Assembly (NCBI GenBank): GCA_017306245.1
Contig: JAFKIY010000005.1
Coordinates: forward strand, 114,419-178,418
Length of the DNA stretch: 64,000 nucleotides
Source: Micrococcales bacterium
GTDB taxonomy: Bacteria; Actinomycetota; Actinomycetes; Actinomycetales; Microbacteriaceae
Reading direction: 5' to 3'
A program made the translations under genes and the position numbers. The notes beneath the pieces were generated by a model. That model had not been told where the DNA came from. It did not search any database and worked only from the letters and a program-made list of their open reading frames with translations. Positions 26,147-33,635 of this stretch are shown piece by piece. Every line of letters starts with the position of its first letter. Positions within the stretch are counted from its first letter, which is position 1.

Positions 26147-26413
26147 TCAGTCGTAGATGCGCGAGCGATGCGCGACGTCGAGGGCGATGACGATCAAATG
26201 GTCATCGTTGATCTTGGCAATCACCCTGTAGTCACCGATGCGGTAGCGCCAATAACCTCGCAGTTCGGCGGTGAGACCCTTGCCGCGCTGCCGGGGGTCC
26301 TCAAGTGCAATGACATCCTCCAGGTAGGCAACGATCTTGCGCGCTACTGGCTTATCGAGCTGAGAAAGTGACCCGTCAAAGTCGGCACTCGTTTCGATGT
26401 GCCAGGAACTCAC
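26147..26413 (-). CDS. RelE/ParE-family toxin
   Basis: The 88-residue protein has the compact RelE fold pattern: FDGSLSQLDKPVARKI helix, LRGYWRYRIGDYRVIAKI strands with the conserved arginines, and the terminal VAHRSRIYD. RelE toxins cut mRNA on the ribosome; ParE relatives poison gyrase, and sequence alone does not fully separate them, although the RxRxGxYR pattern favours RelE. The ATG overlaps the antitoxin stop. Confidence 0.88.
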   Translation of the reverse strand: MSSWHIETSADFDGSLSQLDKPVARKIVAYLEDVIALEDPRQRGKGLTAELRGYWRYRIGDYRVIAKINDDHLIVIALDVAHRSRIYD

Positions 26414-26631
26414 AGGTCGAGCTCTGCCTTGATGTCAGCGAGCGGTCGTGTTTTCTGGTCGGATTCTTCCCACTGCCGCACGACGTCGTGCGCCCAGTAG
26501 CGCTCCTCCAGATCATCGAGATGCGCATCGAGGGCTTCAGCCACGTAGAAGCTTTTTGTTCTTCCCGTGCGCTTGGCGAGCGCCTCCAGGCGCTCTTCCT
26601 GATCGGCGCGGGGGCGGAAGGCGATGGTCAC
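26410..26631 (-). CDS. Ribbon-helix-helix antitoxin (RelB-like)
   Basis: The 73-residue protein begins MTIAFRPRADQEERLEALA with a ribbon-helix-helix DNA-binding end and continues with an acidic helix (LDDLEERYWAHDVVRQWEE) that would wrap the toxin. It is the first gene of the pair and should autorepress through the palindrome at 26650-26665, which lies 18 bases before the ATG. Confidence 0.85.
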   Translation of the reverse strand: MTIAFRPRADQEERLEALAKRTGRTKSFYVAEALDAHLDDLEERYWAHDVVRQWEESDQKTRPLADIKAELDL

Positions 26632-26649
26632 AGCAACTCCTAGCGGCGT

Positions 26650-26665
26650 TGTTTACATGTAAACA
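26650..26665. promoter_or_regulatory. Operator of the toxin-antitoxin operon
   Basis: TGTTTACATGTAAACA is a perfect 16-bp palindrome directly upstream of the antitoxin gene, the right place and size for ribbon-helix-helix autoregulation. Confidence 0.75.
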
Positions 26666-26717
26666 TTACCACGAATGGTGCTTGGGTTGGGCACGCCAGA
26701 ATTCGGCACCCTCAGAA

Positions 26718-27206
26718 TCAGGCGCTGCCGCGAAGTTGACGCAGCAGTACCGCCATCTCCAATGCCGCCAGGGCTGCCTCGGCGCCCTTGTCCTCCTTCG
26801 ACCCCGGCAGTCCGGCGCGGTCGATGCCCTGCTGTTCAACATCGAGCGTGAGAACCCCGAAACCGACGGGTTTTCCGGTGTCGATCGCAACGCGGGTCAG
26901 ACCATCCGTGGCCGCGTTCGACACGAAATCGAAGTGCGGCGTCCCGCCCCGGATGATGACGCCGAGCGCGACCACCGCATCCGCGCCCGCCTCGAGTGCC
27001 GCCTTGCACGCGACCGGCAGTTCGAAACTTCCCGGCACGCGCAGTTCGGTGATCTCGGCGCCGGAGGAGTCCAGCACGCGGTGGGCACCGGCGAGCAGGC
27101 CCGAAGCAATTGTGTCGTGCCAACGGCCGGCCACAATGGTGATTTTCAGGCCGGAGCCGTCCACGGTTTCAGCGGGGGAGAGGTTGGGGGATCCTGCACC
27201 GCTCAT
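26718..27206 (-). CDS. ribH: 6,7-dimethyl-8-ribityllumazine synthase
   Basis: The 162-residue protein matches lumazine synthase: VAGRWHDTI, the substrate loop VPGSFELP, GVIIRGGTPHFDFV with the catalytic histidine, and GVLTLDVEQQ. It makes the lumazine precursor of riboflavin and usually forms a capsid-like multimer. Its ATG overlaps the ribBA stop by 4 bases. It is the last gene of the riboswitch-controlled riboflavin operon. Confidence 0.95.
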   Translation of the reverse strand: MSGAGSPNLSPAETVDGSGLKITIVAGRWHDTIASGLLAGAHRVLDSSGAEITELRVPGSFELPVACKAALEAGADAVVALGVIIRGGTPHFDFVSNAATDGLTRVAIDTGKPVGFGVLTLDVEQQGIDRAGLPGSKEDKGAEAALAALEMAVLLRQLRGSA

Positions 27207-28474
27207 GACTGGTGTCCTTTCGCTTCGATCAAAGGCTTGGCGCTGCCGGGGAAGGTGTGGCCCATCCGGTCGCGCTTCGTGTCCAGGTAGTCGCGATTGA
27301 ACTCCCCGGCGCCGACCAGGAGGGGAATCAGCTCAGACACCCGCACGCCGTGATCCGCAAGTTGCCGCGCCTTGTCCGGGTTGTTCGTGAGCAGGCGCAC
27401 CGAGTCGATGCCGAGATCGGCCAGAATCGCGACCGCCGCCCCGTAGTCGCGCTGGTCGGCCGGGAATCCGAGCGCGAGGTTCGCGTCGAACGTGTCGAGG
27501 CCGCTCTCCTGGAGCTTGTAGGCGCGCAGCTTGTTGACGAGCCCGATCCCGCGGCCCTCATGGCCGCGCAGGTAGATCAACACGCCGCCCTCACGTTGGA
27601 TGCGCTGAAGCGCCTCATGCAGTTGGGGCCCGCACTCGCACTTGAGCGAGCCGAACACCTCCCCGGTGAGGCACTCGGAGTGGACTCGGACGAGAGCGTC
27701 GGTGCCGGGCTTGCCCGAAATCACCGCGACATGGTCGGCGCCCGTCATGCGGTCGCGGTACGCCCGCATCCGAAAGCTGCCGTACGCGGTGGGCACCGTG
27801 GTCTCCACCTCGAAGATCACGCGGGACGTTTCCGGAATCGGGGCGACATCGCCCGACGAACCGGTGGCGTGCGCGTTCAGAAAATCGATGAGATCCGCGA
27901 TCGTGATCACGACGACGTCTTCCGCCGTGCCGAACTCAAGAAGCTCCGGCAGGCGCATCATTTCGCCGTCGTCGAGCACAATCTCGCCGATCGCACCGAC
28001 CGGGGAAAGCCCGGCAAGTTTCATCAGGTCGACGGCAGCCTCCGTGTGGCCGGCGCGTTCGAGCACACCGCCATCCTTCGCCCGCAGAGGCAGAATGTGG
28101 CCGGGCCGGATGATGCTCGCCGGAGTAGAGGTCGGGTCGGCCAGCACCCGCAGCGTGTGCGCGCGATCGGAGGCGCTGATGCCCGTGCTGAACCGGTCGG
28201 CCGCGTCCACGGACACCGTGTAGTTCGTGCCGCGCGGGTCCTCATTGTCGGCCACCATGACGGGAAGCTTCAGCCGATCCGCGAGCTCGTTCGGCATGGG
28301 CGCGCACAGGTAACCGGACGTGTGGCGCACCATCCACGCGATCCACTCCTGGCTCGCGAGTTGCGCTGAGATGATCACGTCGCCCTCGTTCTCGCGACCC
28401 TCATCGTCGACGACGATCACCGGTTTGCCGCGCCGCAGCTCTTCCAGTGCGGTAGGGATGTCAGCGAGACTCAT
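27203..28474 (-). CDS. ribBA: Bifunctional 3,4-dihydroxy-2-butanone-4-phosphate synthase / GTP cyclohydrolase II
   Basis: The 423-residue fusion has an N-terminal RibB domain (VIVVDDEGRENEGD acidic loop, SDRAHTLRVL) to about residue 200. The C-terminal RibA domain has the zinc cysteines in GSLKCECGPQLHEAL and the RGHEGRGIGL motif. It supplies both branches of riboflavin synthesis. The RibA domain has a full set of zinc ligands, so both activities are likely. The ATG overlaps the ribE stop. Confidence 0.95.
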   Translation of the reverse strand: MSLADIPTALEELRRGKPVIVVDDEGRENEGDVIISAQLASQEWIAWMVRHTSGYLCAPMPNELADRLKLPVMVADNEDPRGTNYTVSVDAADRFSTGISASDRAHTLRVLADPTSTPASIIRPGHILPLRAKDGGVLERAGHTEAAVDLMKLAGLSPVGAIGEIVLDDGEMMRLPELLEFGTAEDVVVITIADLIDFLNAHATGSSGDVAPIPETSRVIFEVETTVPTAYGSFRMRAYRDRMTGADHVAVISGKPGTDALVRVHSECLTGEVFGSLKCECGPQLHEALQRIQREGGVLIYLRGHEGRGIGLVNKLRAYKLQESGLDTFDANLALGFPADQRDYGAAVAILADLGIDSVRLLTNNPDKARQLADHGVRVSELIPLLVGAGEFNRDYLDTKRDRMGHTFPGSAKPLIEAKGHQS

Positions 28475-29187
28475 CTTGTGGCTCCTTGGTCACTTGTGGT
28501 GGTCGTGGGGGGAGCGGTCAAGGGGTCGTGCCCAAGGATGCCCGCCGAACCCGCGACCCCTTGACCACTCCCCCCACGACCGTCCAATGTGATGTCCAGC
28601 AGGCGCGCGACATGGCGCGCGAGGATGTCGGTTTCTACGTTGACGAGGTCGCCCGGCAGTTTCCTGCCGAGGGTGGTCACGGCAAGGGTTTCGGGGATGA
28701 GGGACACCTCGAACCAGTCGGAGTCACCGTCGCGGCCGACGGCGCTGACGGTGAGGGAAACGCCATCCAGGGCGATGGAGCCCTTGCGCACGACGAGGGG
28801 TGCAAGCTCTGCGGCGAGGCTGAAACGCACCACCCGCCAGGCGCTGCCGTCGGTGGCGGCGAGCACCTTGGCTGTGCCGTCGATGTGGCCTTGCACGATG
28901 TGCCCGCCGAGCCGCTCGCCGACTTTCGTGGCCCGTTCGATGTTGACGCGGTCACCCGACTTCAGGCTTGCGAAGGCGCTCATGCGGATGGTCTCGGCCA
29001 TGACATCCGCGGTGAACCAGTCCGCGCCCTGATCGACGACGGTCAGGCACACTCCGCTCACCGAGATGGAGTCGCCGTGGCCCGCATCCGATACCGCAAG
29101 CGGCGCGCGGACGGTCAGGCGTGCGGCATCGCTCGACTGTTGCCAGTCGACGACTTCGCCGAGTTCCTCGATGATTCCCGTGAACAT
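28471..29187 (-). CDS. ribE: Riboflavin synthase alpha chain with repeat-derived C-terminal tail
   Basis: Two tandem lumazine-binding barrels are visible: MFTGIIEELGEV to about residue 95, and GGHIVQGHIDGTAKV onward. This is the usual trimeric riboflavin synthase, which dismutates two lumazines. The domain normally ends near ILARHVARLLD (about residue 198). Here about 40 more residues follow, and residues 203-229 are encoded by the large inverted repeat at 28501-28581. The tail is therefore probably an inserted sequence read through as coding. Its stop overlaps the ribBA start. Confidence 0.93.
   Translation of the reverse strand: MFTGIIEELGEVVDWQQSSDAARLTVRAPLAVSDAGHGDSISVSGVCLTVVDQGADWFTADVMAETIRMSAFASLKSGDRVNIERATKVGERLGGHIVQGHIDGTAKVLAATDGSAWRVVRFSLAAELAPLVVRKGSIALDGVSLTVSAVGRDGDSDWFEVSLIPETLAVTTLGRKLPGDLVNVETDILARHVARLLDITLDGRGGSGQGVAGSAGILGHDPLTAPPTTTTSDQGATR
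28501..28581. repeat. Large inverted repeat inside the 3' end of ribE
   Basis: Two 28-base arms (28501-28528 and 28554-28581) pair with a single mismatch around a 25-base spacer. The arms contain GGTCAAGGGGTCG and its complement. The element lies wholly within the ribE reading frame and would form a very stable hairpin in the operon transcript, just before ribBA. Confidence 0.9.
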
Positions 29188-29189
29188 GG

Positions 29190-30239
29190 TTACCTTTCCT
29201 CAGGGGCGTGGGGCCGGGCCGTCACGAGAATGTCGTCGCCGACCCGCTCGACCCCCAGAATTTCCAACCGCCGCGCGTCCGCCAGTGTTCCAACCCCGAT
29301 ATCGCCGAGGGCGAGACTCTCGCCGCCGATGAGCACCGGGGCGAGGTAGATGAGGTACTCGTCGACGAGCCCCGCCGAAACGACGGCGCTTGCGAGGGTC
29401 GGGCCGCCCTCGACGAATGCGCGGCGAACCCCGCGGGCAAAGAGTTCGCTCAGAATTGCGTCAAGGTCGCGGGTGCCCGGCGCGAAGAGCGGCTGCGGAT
29501 GGCCGTGGAGTCGGGCATCGGCAGGAATTGTGCGCTCGCCGACGACGACCGGGGTCGGCTGGTCGGGGAGAACGTCGCCGTGGGCGTCGCGTGCGGTGAG
29601 GCTGGGGTCGTCGGCGAGCACGGTGCCGGTTCCGACAAGGATCGCGTCGGACGCAGCCCGCTGCGCGTGCACGTGCGCTCGCGCGGCTTCGCCTGTGATC
29701 CACTGGCTCGAGCCATCCGTTGCCGCCGCCCTGCCGTCGAGGCTTGAAGCCCACTTGAGCGTGACGTAGGGGCGTCCTCGGCGTACGGCGGTGAGCCACG
29801 GGTGCAGAAACTGCGACACCTCGTCGGCCAGCACCCCGTCCGTCACGACAACGCCCGCCTCGCGCAAACGGTCAGCGCCGCCTTTCGCCGCAGGGTTGGG
29901 GTCGCTGACCGCGTAGAAAACCTGGGCCACGCCCGCGCCGATCAGAGCTTCGCTGCAGGGGCCGGTCCGACCGTAGTGGTTGCACGGTTCGAGCGTGACG
30001 ACGGCCGTAGCGCCACGAGTGTCATCGGCAGTGAGCTTCGAGAGCGCGTCGACCTCGGCGTGGGGCGTGCCGAGGCCCCGGTGCCATCCTTCGGCAATGA
30101 TGTCGCCCGCGGGGGAGAGGATGACGCAGCCGACCTGCGGATTTGCGCCCCTCGCCGGTCCGCGTTCAGCGAGTTCGAGGGCGCGGCGCATCGCATTCTC
30201 GATGAGCGGCGTTGCGCGCTCCTCGTGCCGTGCTGACAT
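29190..30239 (-). CDS. ribD: Bifunctional riboflavin deaminase/reductase
   Basis: The 349-residue protein has an N-terminal deaminase domain with zinc ligands in TPHAEVDAL and PCNHYGRTGPC, then a reductase domain (YVTLKWASSLDGR, DAILVGTGTVLADDP, FVEGGPTLASAVV). It carries out the second and third steps of the GTP branch of riboflavin synthesis. The start MSARHEE at 30239 is chosen because sequence further upstream belongs to the leader of the FMN riboswitch. It is the first gene of the operon, 2 bases before ribE. Confidence 0.93.
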   Translation of the reverse strand: MSARHEERATPLIENAMRRALELAERGPARGANPQVGCVILSPAGDIIAEGWHRGLGTPHAEVDALSKLTADDTRGATAVVTLEPCNHYGRTGPCSEALIGAGVAQVFYAVSDPNPAAKGGADRLREAGVVVTDGVLADEVSQFLHPWLTAVRRGRPYVTLKWASSLDGRAAATDGSSQWITGEAARAHVHAQRAASDAILVGTGTVLADDPSLTARDAHGDVLPDQPTPVVVGERTIPADARLHGHPQPLFAPGTRDLDAILSELFARGVRRAFVEGGPTLASAVVSAGLVDEYLIYLAPVLIGGESLALGDIGVGTLADARRLEILGVERVGDDILVTARPHAPEER

Positions 30240-30322
30240 CCGGTCCCTCGTCTTCTCGACGCACGGACTCCGGGAACGCGGGCGCGAACGCCTGGCGCTG
30301 TGCACGCTCGCGCGAACACTCG

Positions 30323-30470
30323 TGCTGCCTTCCATCCGGACTGAGAACCATCTTCAGTTCATAACCGTCGGTCCCGGAATTCCACCGGCTCAACCGTTCT
30401 CAGCCTCAGCCGATCGCGGGTCGCGGACTATCACCGCCGGTTCGGATTTTCACCGACCCCGGAGCACGTA
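30323..30470 (-). ncRNA. FMN riboswitch (RFN element) of the riboflavin operon
   Basis: On the minus strand the conserved RFN blocks appear in order: GGGGTCGGTGAAAATCCG, ACCGGCGGTGATAGTCCGCG, GAGCCGGTGGAATTCCG, GGACCGACGGTTA and CAGTCCGGATGGAAG. This is the FMN aptamer. It lies about 85 bases upstream of ribD. That stretch includes GAGG before the ATG and GC-rich arms that could hide the ribosome site when FMN is bound. It should shut the operon when FMN is plentiful. Confidence 0.95.
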
Positions 30471-30513
30471 CTTCCTCAAGTCTACCGCGCTGCTGGATCG
30501 AATCGCTGAGCCT

Positions 30514-31521
30514 TTACGCCTTCGGCAGCAGCCCGACCCGGTCGTACACTTTCGCAAGCGTCTCGTTCGCAATGGATGCGGCACGGTTCGCATTGCCGGC
30601 GAGCACGCGGTCGAGTTCTGCGGGGTCATCGAGCAGCTCGAGTGTTCGGGTACGCACGGGCGCAAACGTCTCCACGACGACGTCGGCGAGATCCTTCTTG
30701 AGATCCCCGTAACCGCGTCCCGCATACTCATCCTCAAGGACGGCAATCGACTTCCCCGCGAGCACCGAATAGATGGTGAGCAGGTTGGCCACGCCGGGCT
30801 TCTCTTCGCGATCGAAGCGGATCTCCCGCCCGGCATCCGTCACGGCGGACTTGATCTTCTTCGCGGTCACCGACGGCTCATCCAGCATCCACACGACGCC
30901 GGAGTCGCTGGATGCCGTCTTGCTCATCTTGGTGTCCGGCGACTGCAGGTCGTAGATGCGCGCGGTTTCCTTCAGAATCACCGCTTCGGGCATGGTGAGG
31001 GTTTCGCCGTAGCGGGAATTGAACCGCCCGACAAGGTCGCGGGTGAGCTCCACGTGTTGGCGCTGGTCGTCCCCCACGGGCACCGCCACGGCGTCGTACA
31101 GGACGATATCGGCAGCCATGAGCATGGGGTACGCGAACAGGCCGACCGTGGTCTTGTCCGCGCCGAGTTTGGCGGACTTGTCCTTGAACTGGGTCATTCG
31201 GCTCGCCTCGCCGAAACCGGTGATCGTATTGAGCACCCACGCGAGTTCGGCGTGCGCGGGAACCTGCGACTGCACGAACAGCGTAGATGCATCCGGGTCG
31301 ATCCCCGCCGCGATGTACTGCGCGCCGGTGCGTCGCGTGTTCGCCCGCAGCTCTTCCGGGTCCTTCCGTTCGACGAGCGCGTGCAGGTCGACGATGCAGT
31401 AAATGGCGTCGTAGGCGGTTTGCAGGTCCTTCCACTGCAGCAGCGCACCGATGTAGTTGCCGATGTGGAGGCTGTTCGCGGAGGGCTGCATGCCTGAGAA
31501 CAGGCGGGGTTTCGACGTCAT
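30514..31521 (-). CDS. trpS: Tryptophan--tRNA ligase
   Basis: The 335-residue class I synthetase has the HIGN form of the HIGH motif in [13 protein letters not shown] and KMSKT in [10 protein letters not shown], along with the [16 protein letters not shown] segment. It is of normal bacterial length. It lies upstream of the riboflavin leader on the same strand, 43 bases away, so some read-through into the riboswitch is possible. Confidence 0.96.
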   Translation of the reverse strand: MTSKPRLFSGMQPSANSLHIGNYIGALLQWKDLQTAYDAIYCIVDLHALVERKDPEELRANTRRTGAQYIAAGIDPDASTLFVQSQVPAHAELAWVLNTITGFGEASRMTQFKDKSAKLGADKTTVGLFAYPMLMAADIVLYDAVAVPVGDDQRQHVELTRDLVGRFNSRYGETLTMPEAVILKETARIYDLQSPDTKMSKTASSDSGVVWMLDEPSVTAKKIKSAVTDAGREIRFDREEKPGVANLLTIYSVLAGKSIAVLEDEYAGRGYGDLKKDLADVVVETFAPVRTRTLELLDDPAELDRVLAGNANRAASIANETLAKVYDRVGLLPKA

Positions 31522-31561
31522 GGGTTCATTCTTTCAGGATTAGGTACGTAATTTGGCGCGC

Positions 31562-31586
31562 CTCCCTTCGAGAGCCTCAGGGAGCG
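31562..31586. repeat. Short REP-like palindrome
   Basis: CTCCCTTCGAGAGCCTCAGGGAG has 6-bp complementary ends (CTCCCT/AGGGAG). Its reverse complement reads CTCCCTGAGG...TCGAAGGGAG, like the other CCCTGAGGAG/GTCTCGA repeats of the window. It lies between xth and trpS. Confidence 0.55.
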
Positions 31587-31592
31587 GCGGCG

Positions 31593-32438
31593 CTAGATTT
31601 CGTAGTCGACGACGACGGGGGCGTGGTCGGACCATCGGGTATCCCAGGCGCTGGCCCGGTCGATCGCGTAGTTCGTGACGGTGCCGGCAAGGGCTGCCGT
31701 GGCCATGTGGTAGTCGATGCGCCAGCCGGTGTCGTTGTCGAACGCCTGACCGCGCTGCGACCACCAGGTGTACGGGCCGTCCACTTCGCCGGCCCATTTC
31801 CGGCCGACATCCACCCAGCCGAGCCCGATGGCTTTCGTGCCGTCGACGCACTCGACGTCCTCGCCGAGCGGCGCGAAGATCCGGTCGAAGAATGCCCGTT
31901 CCTCGACGAGGAATCCGGCGTTCTTGCGGTTGCCTTTCCAGTTCCTGATGTCCAGTTCGCGGTGGCCCACGTTCAGGTCGCCGACGACGAGGGCCAGTTC
32001 GCTGTGCCTGGCGAGCAGCGGCAGGCGCTCGACCATGGCGTCCAGGAACGTGTATTTTTCTACCTGCTTCGGGGTGCCCACTTCGCCGGAGTGCACGTAC
32101 GTGCTGACGACGGTAATGGCGCGGCCGCCCACCTGGTAGTCGGCTTCCAGCCAGCGTCCCGCGCTGTCGAACTCTTCGGGTCCGAAGTCGACTCGATGTA
32201 TCGTCGCGGCGCTTCGACTCGCGAGCGCAACCCCCGCGCGCCCCTTGGCGCTCGCGGGATCGTGAAGGATATTCCACCCCGACCCGAGAAGGTTCTCGAT
32301 GTCTTCGGTCGCGGCACGGACCTCCTGCAGCGCGAGGATGTCGACGTCTCTCTTCTCCAGCCATTCGCCCATTCCCTTGCGGAATGCGGCACGGATGCCG
32401 TTGACGTTGACGGAGGCGATGCGAAGCGGCGTGGACAC
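31593..32438 (-). CDS. xth: Exodeoxyribonuclease III
   Basis: The 281-residue AP endonuclease/exonuclease has the metal glutamate in ALQEVRA, the GDLNVGHRELDI motif and the terminal SDHAPVVVDYE with catalytic Asp-His. It repairs abasic sites. The start is a GTG at 32438, six bases after a TAAGCT box (32445-32450), so the mRNA is probably leaderless. Confidence 0.93.
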   Translation of the reverse strand: MSTPLRIASVNVNGIRAAFRKGMGEWLEKRDVDILALQEVRAATEDIENLLGSGWNILHDPASAKGRAGVALASRSAATIHRVDFGPEEFDSAGRWLEADYQVGGRAITVVSTYVHSGEVGTPKQVEKYTFLDAMVERLPLLARHSELALVVGDLNVGHRELDIRNWKGNRKNAGFLVEERAFFDRIFAPLGEDVECVDGTKAIGLGWVDVGRKWAGEVDGPYTWWSQRGQAFDNDTGWRIDYHMATAALAGTVTNYAIDRASAWDTRWSDHAPVVVDYEI

Positions 32439-32444
32439 TCCGCC

Positions 32445-32450
32445 AGCTTA
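32445..32450 (-). promoter_or_regulatory. -10 box TAAGCT of the leaderless xth gene
   Basis: On the minus strand TAAGCT is followed by GGCGGA and then the GTG start of xth. Confidence 0.5.
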
Positions 32451-32472
32451 TCGGCGGCCTCTGACCCCGAGG

Positions 32473-33495
32473 TTACGGTCGCGGAGGCCGCCGGAACAGT
32501 TTTGCCAGCCAGCTGCGTTCCTCGGCTGCCCTGGCCTCGCGCTCGGCGCGCTCCGCTTCCTCGCGTTCCCGCTTCACACGTTCCCGCTCGCGCCGTTCGG
32601 CGGCGATCTTCGGATCGGCGGCTATGCCCGCGTCCGCCATGCCGACCGCAATCCAGCTCGCACCGAGAAGGATGACAACGCAGATCAGGTTGAACCAGAT
32701 CAGCAGACCGATGATGATGGCGAAGGATGCCAGCAGCGGGTTCCGGCCAGCGCCGCCCAGCAACAGCCCGCCGAGGAGTTTCAGCACGCCGAGAGCCGCC
32801 GCGCCCAGCACCGAACCAACCAGAAGGCGCCGTAGCGGGATCTTCAACCCGGACAGCACCCGATACAGCATCGCGAGCACGACGGTGTCGAGCACGAACA
32901 TCAGTGCCAGTCCGATCACCCGGCCCGTCACCGCGGAGAAGATCGAATCGTCACCGACATCGAGCCAGTCGAGCACGCCATTGAGCAGCTCGGAACCGAC
33001 GACGGAAAGCGCGGACGACACGATGAGCGCGGCACCGAATCCGACGGTGAGCCCGAAATCCTTCAGCTTCAGCAGCAGAAAATTGAGCCTCTCGCCCGGC
33101 AGCCCGAAAAGTGCCCGGATGGCGTCCCTCGCTGAGGACATCCACCCGACTGCGGTGAACAGCAGTCCAACTGCGGCGATCGCACCCGTCCAGCCCAAAA
33201 TTTCGACCTGAAGAAGTTGCTGCGGGTCGATGACGCCCTTCTGGCCATTCCAGGTGAGAAGCCCCGGAACGGAGCGGGCCAGCGTCGTGAAGAAGGCATC
33301 GCTCAACCCGGGGTTATCCCTGAGGACGAGCCCGGCGGTGGCGAAGCCGACCCAGATGCCCGCAAACACGGCGAAGATCGACTGGAATGACAGACCGGCC
33401 GCGAGGAGGAACCCGCGATGCTCCGTGAAGTGGACGACGACCCGAACCGGCCTGAACGCCATCACCCAGTCAATGACCTTCTTGACGGCAGACAT
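32473..33495 (-). CDS. YihY/BrkB-family membrane protein
   Basis: The 340-residue protein has about six membrane segments with the family pattern FTEHRGFLLAAGLSFQSIFAVF at the N-terminus, then a charged cytoplasmic tail rich in Arg and Glu (ERRERERVKREREEAERAE) that should form a coiled helix. The molecular role of the family is not settled. A TAGGCT box lies six bases before the ATG, consistent with a leaderless mRNA. It is followed by xth, 34 bases on. Confidence 0.85.
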   Translation of the reverse strand: MSAVKKVIDWVMAFRPVRVVVHFTEHRGFLLAAGLSFQSIFAVFAGIWVGFATAGLVLRDNPGLSDAFFTTLARSVPGLLTWNGQKGVIDPQQLLQVEILGWTGAIAAVGLLFTAVGWMSSARDAIRALFGLPGERLNFLLLKLKDFGLTVGFGAALIVSSALSVVGSELLNGVLDWLDVGDDSIFSAVTGRVIGLALMFVLDTVVLAMLYRVLSGLKIPLRRLLVGSVLGAAALGVLKLLGGLLLGGAGRNPLLASFAIIIGLLIWFNLICVVILLGASWIAVGMADAGIAADPKIAAERRERERVKREREEAERAEREARAAEERSWLAKLFRRPPRP

Positions 33496-33501
33496 GTTTC
33501 G

Positions 33502-33507
33502 AGCCTA
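33502..33507 (-). promoter_or_regulatory. -10 box TAGGCT of the leaderless YihY gene
   Basis: On the minus strand TAGGCT is followed by CGAAAC and the ATG at 33495. Confidence 0.5.
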
Positions 33508-33635
33508 CCCAGTGGGCCCGGATGCTCCGGTAGACAGACGGGTCTGGCATTTTTCACGGTAGTGGGGAATACTTGGGACAAAAGGGGGAGCGGTATACCG
33601 GAAGGTTCCGCCCACCACTACGTGCGGGGGTGCGT

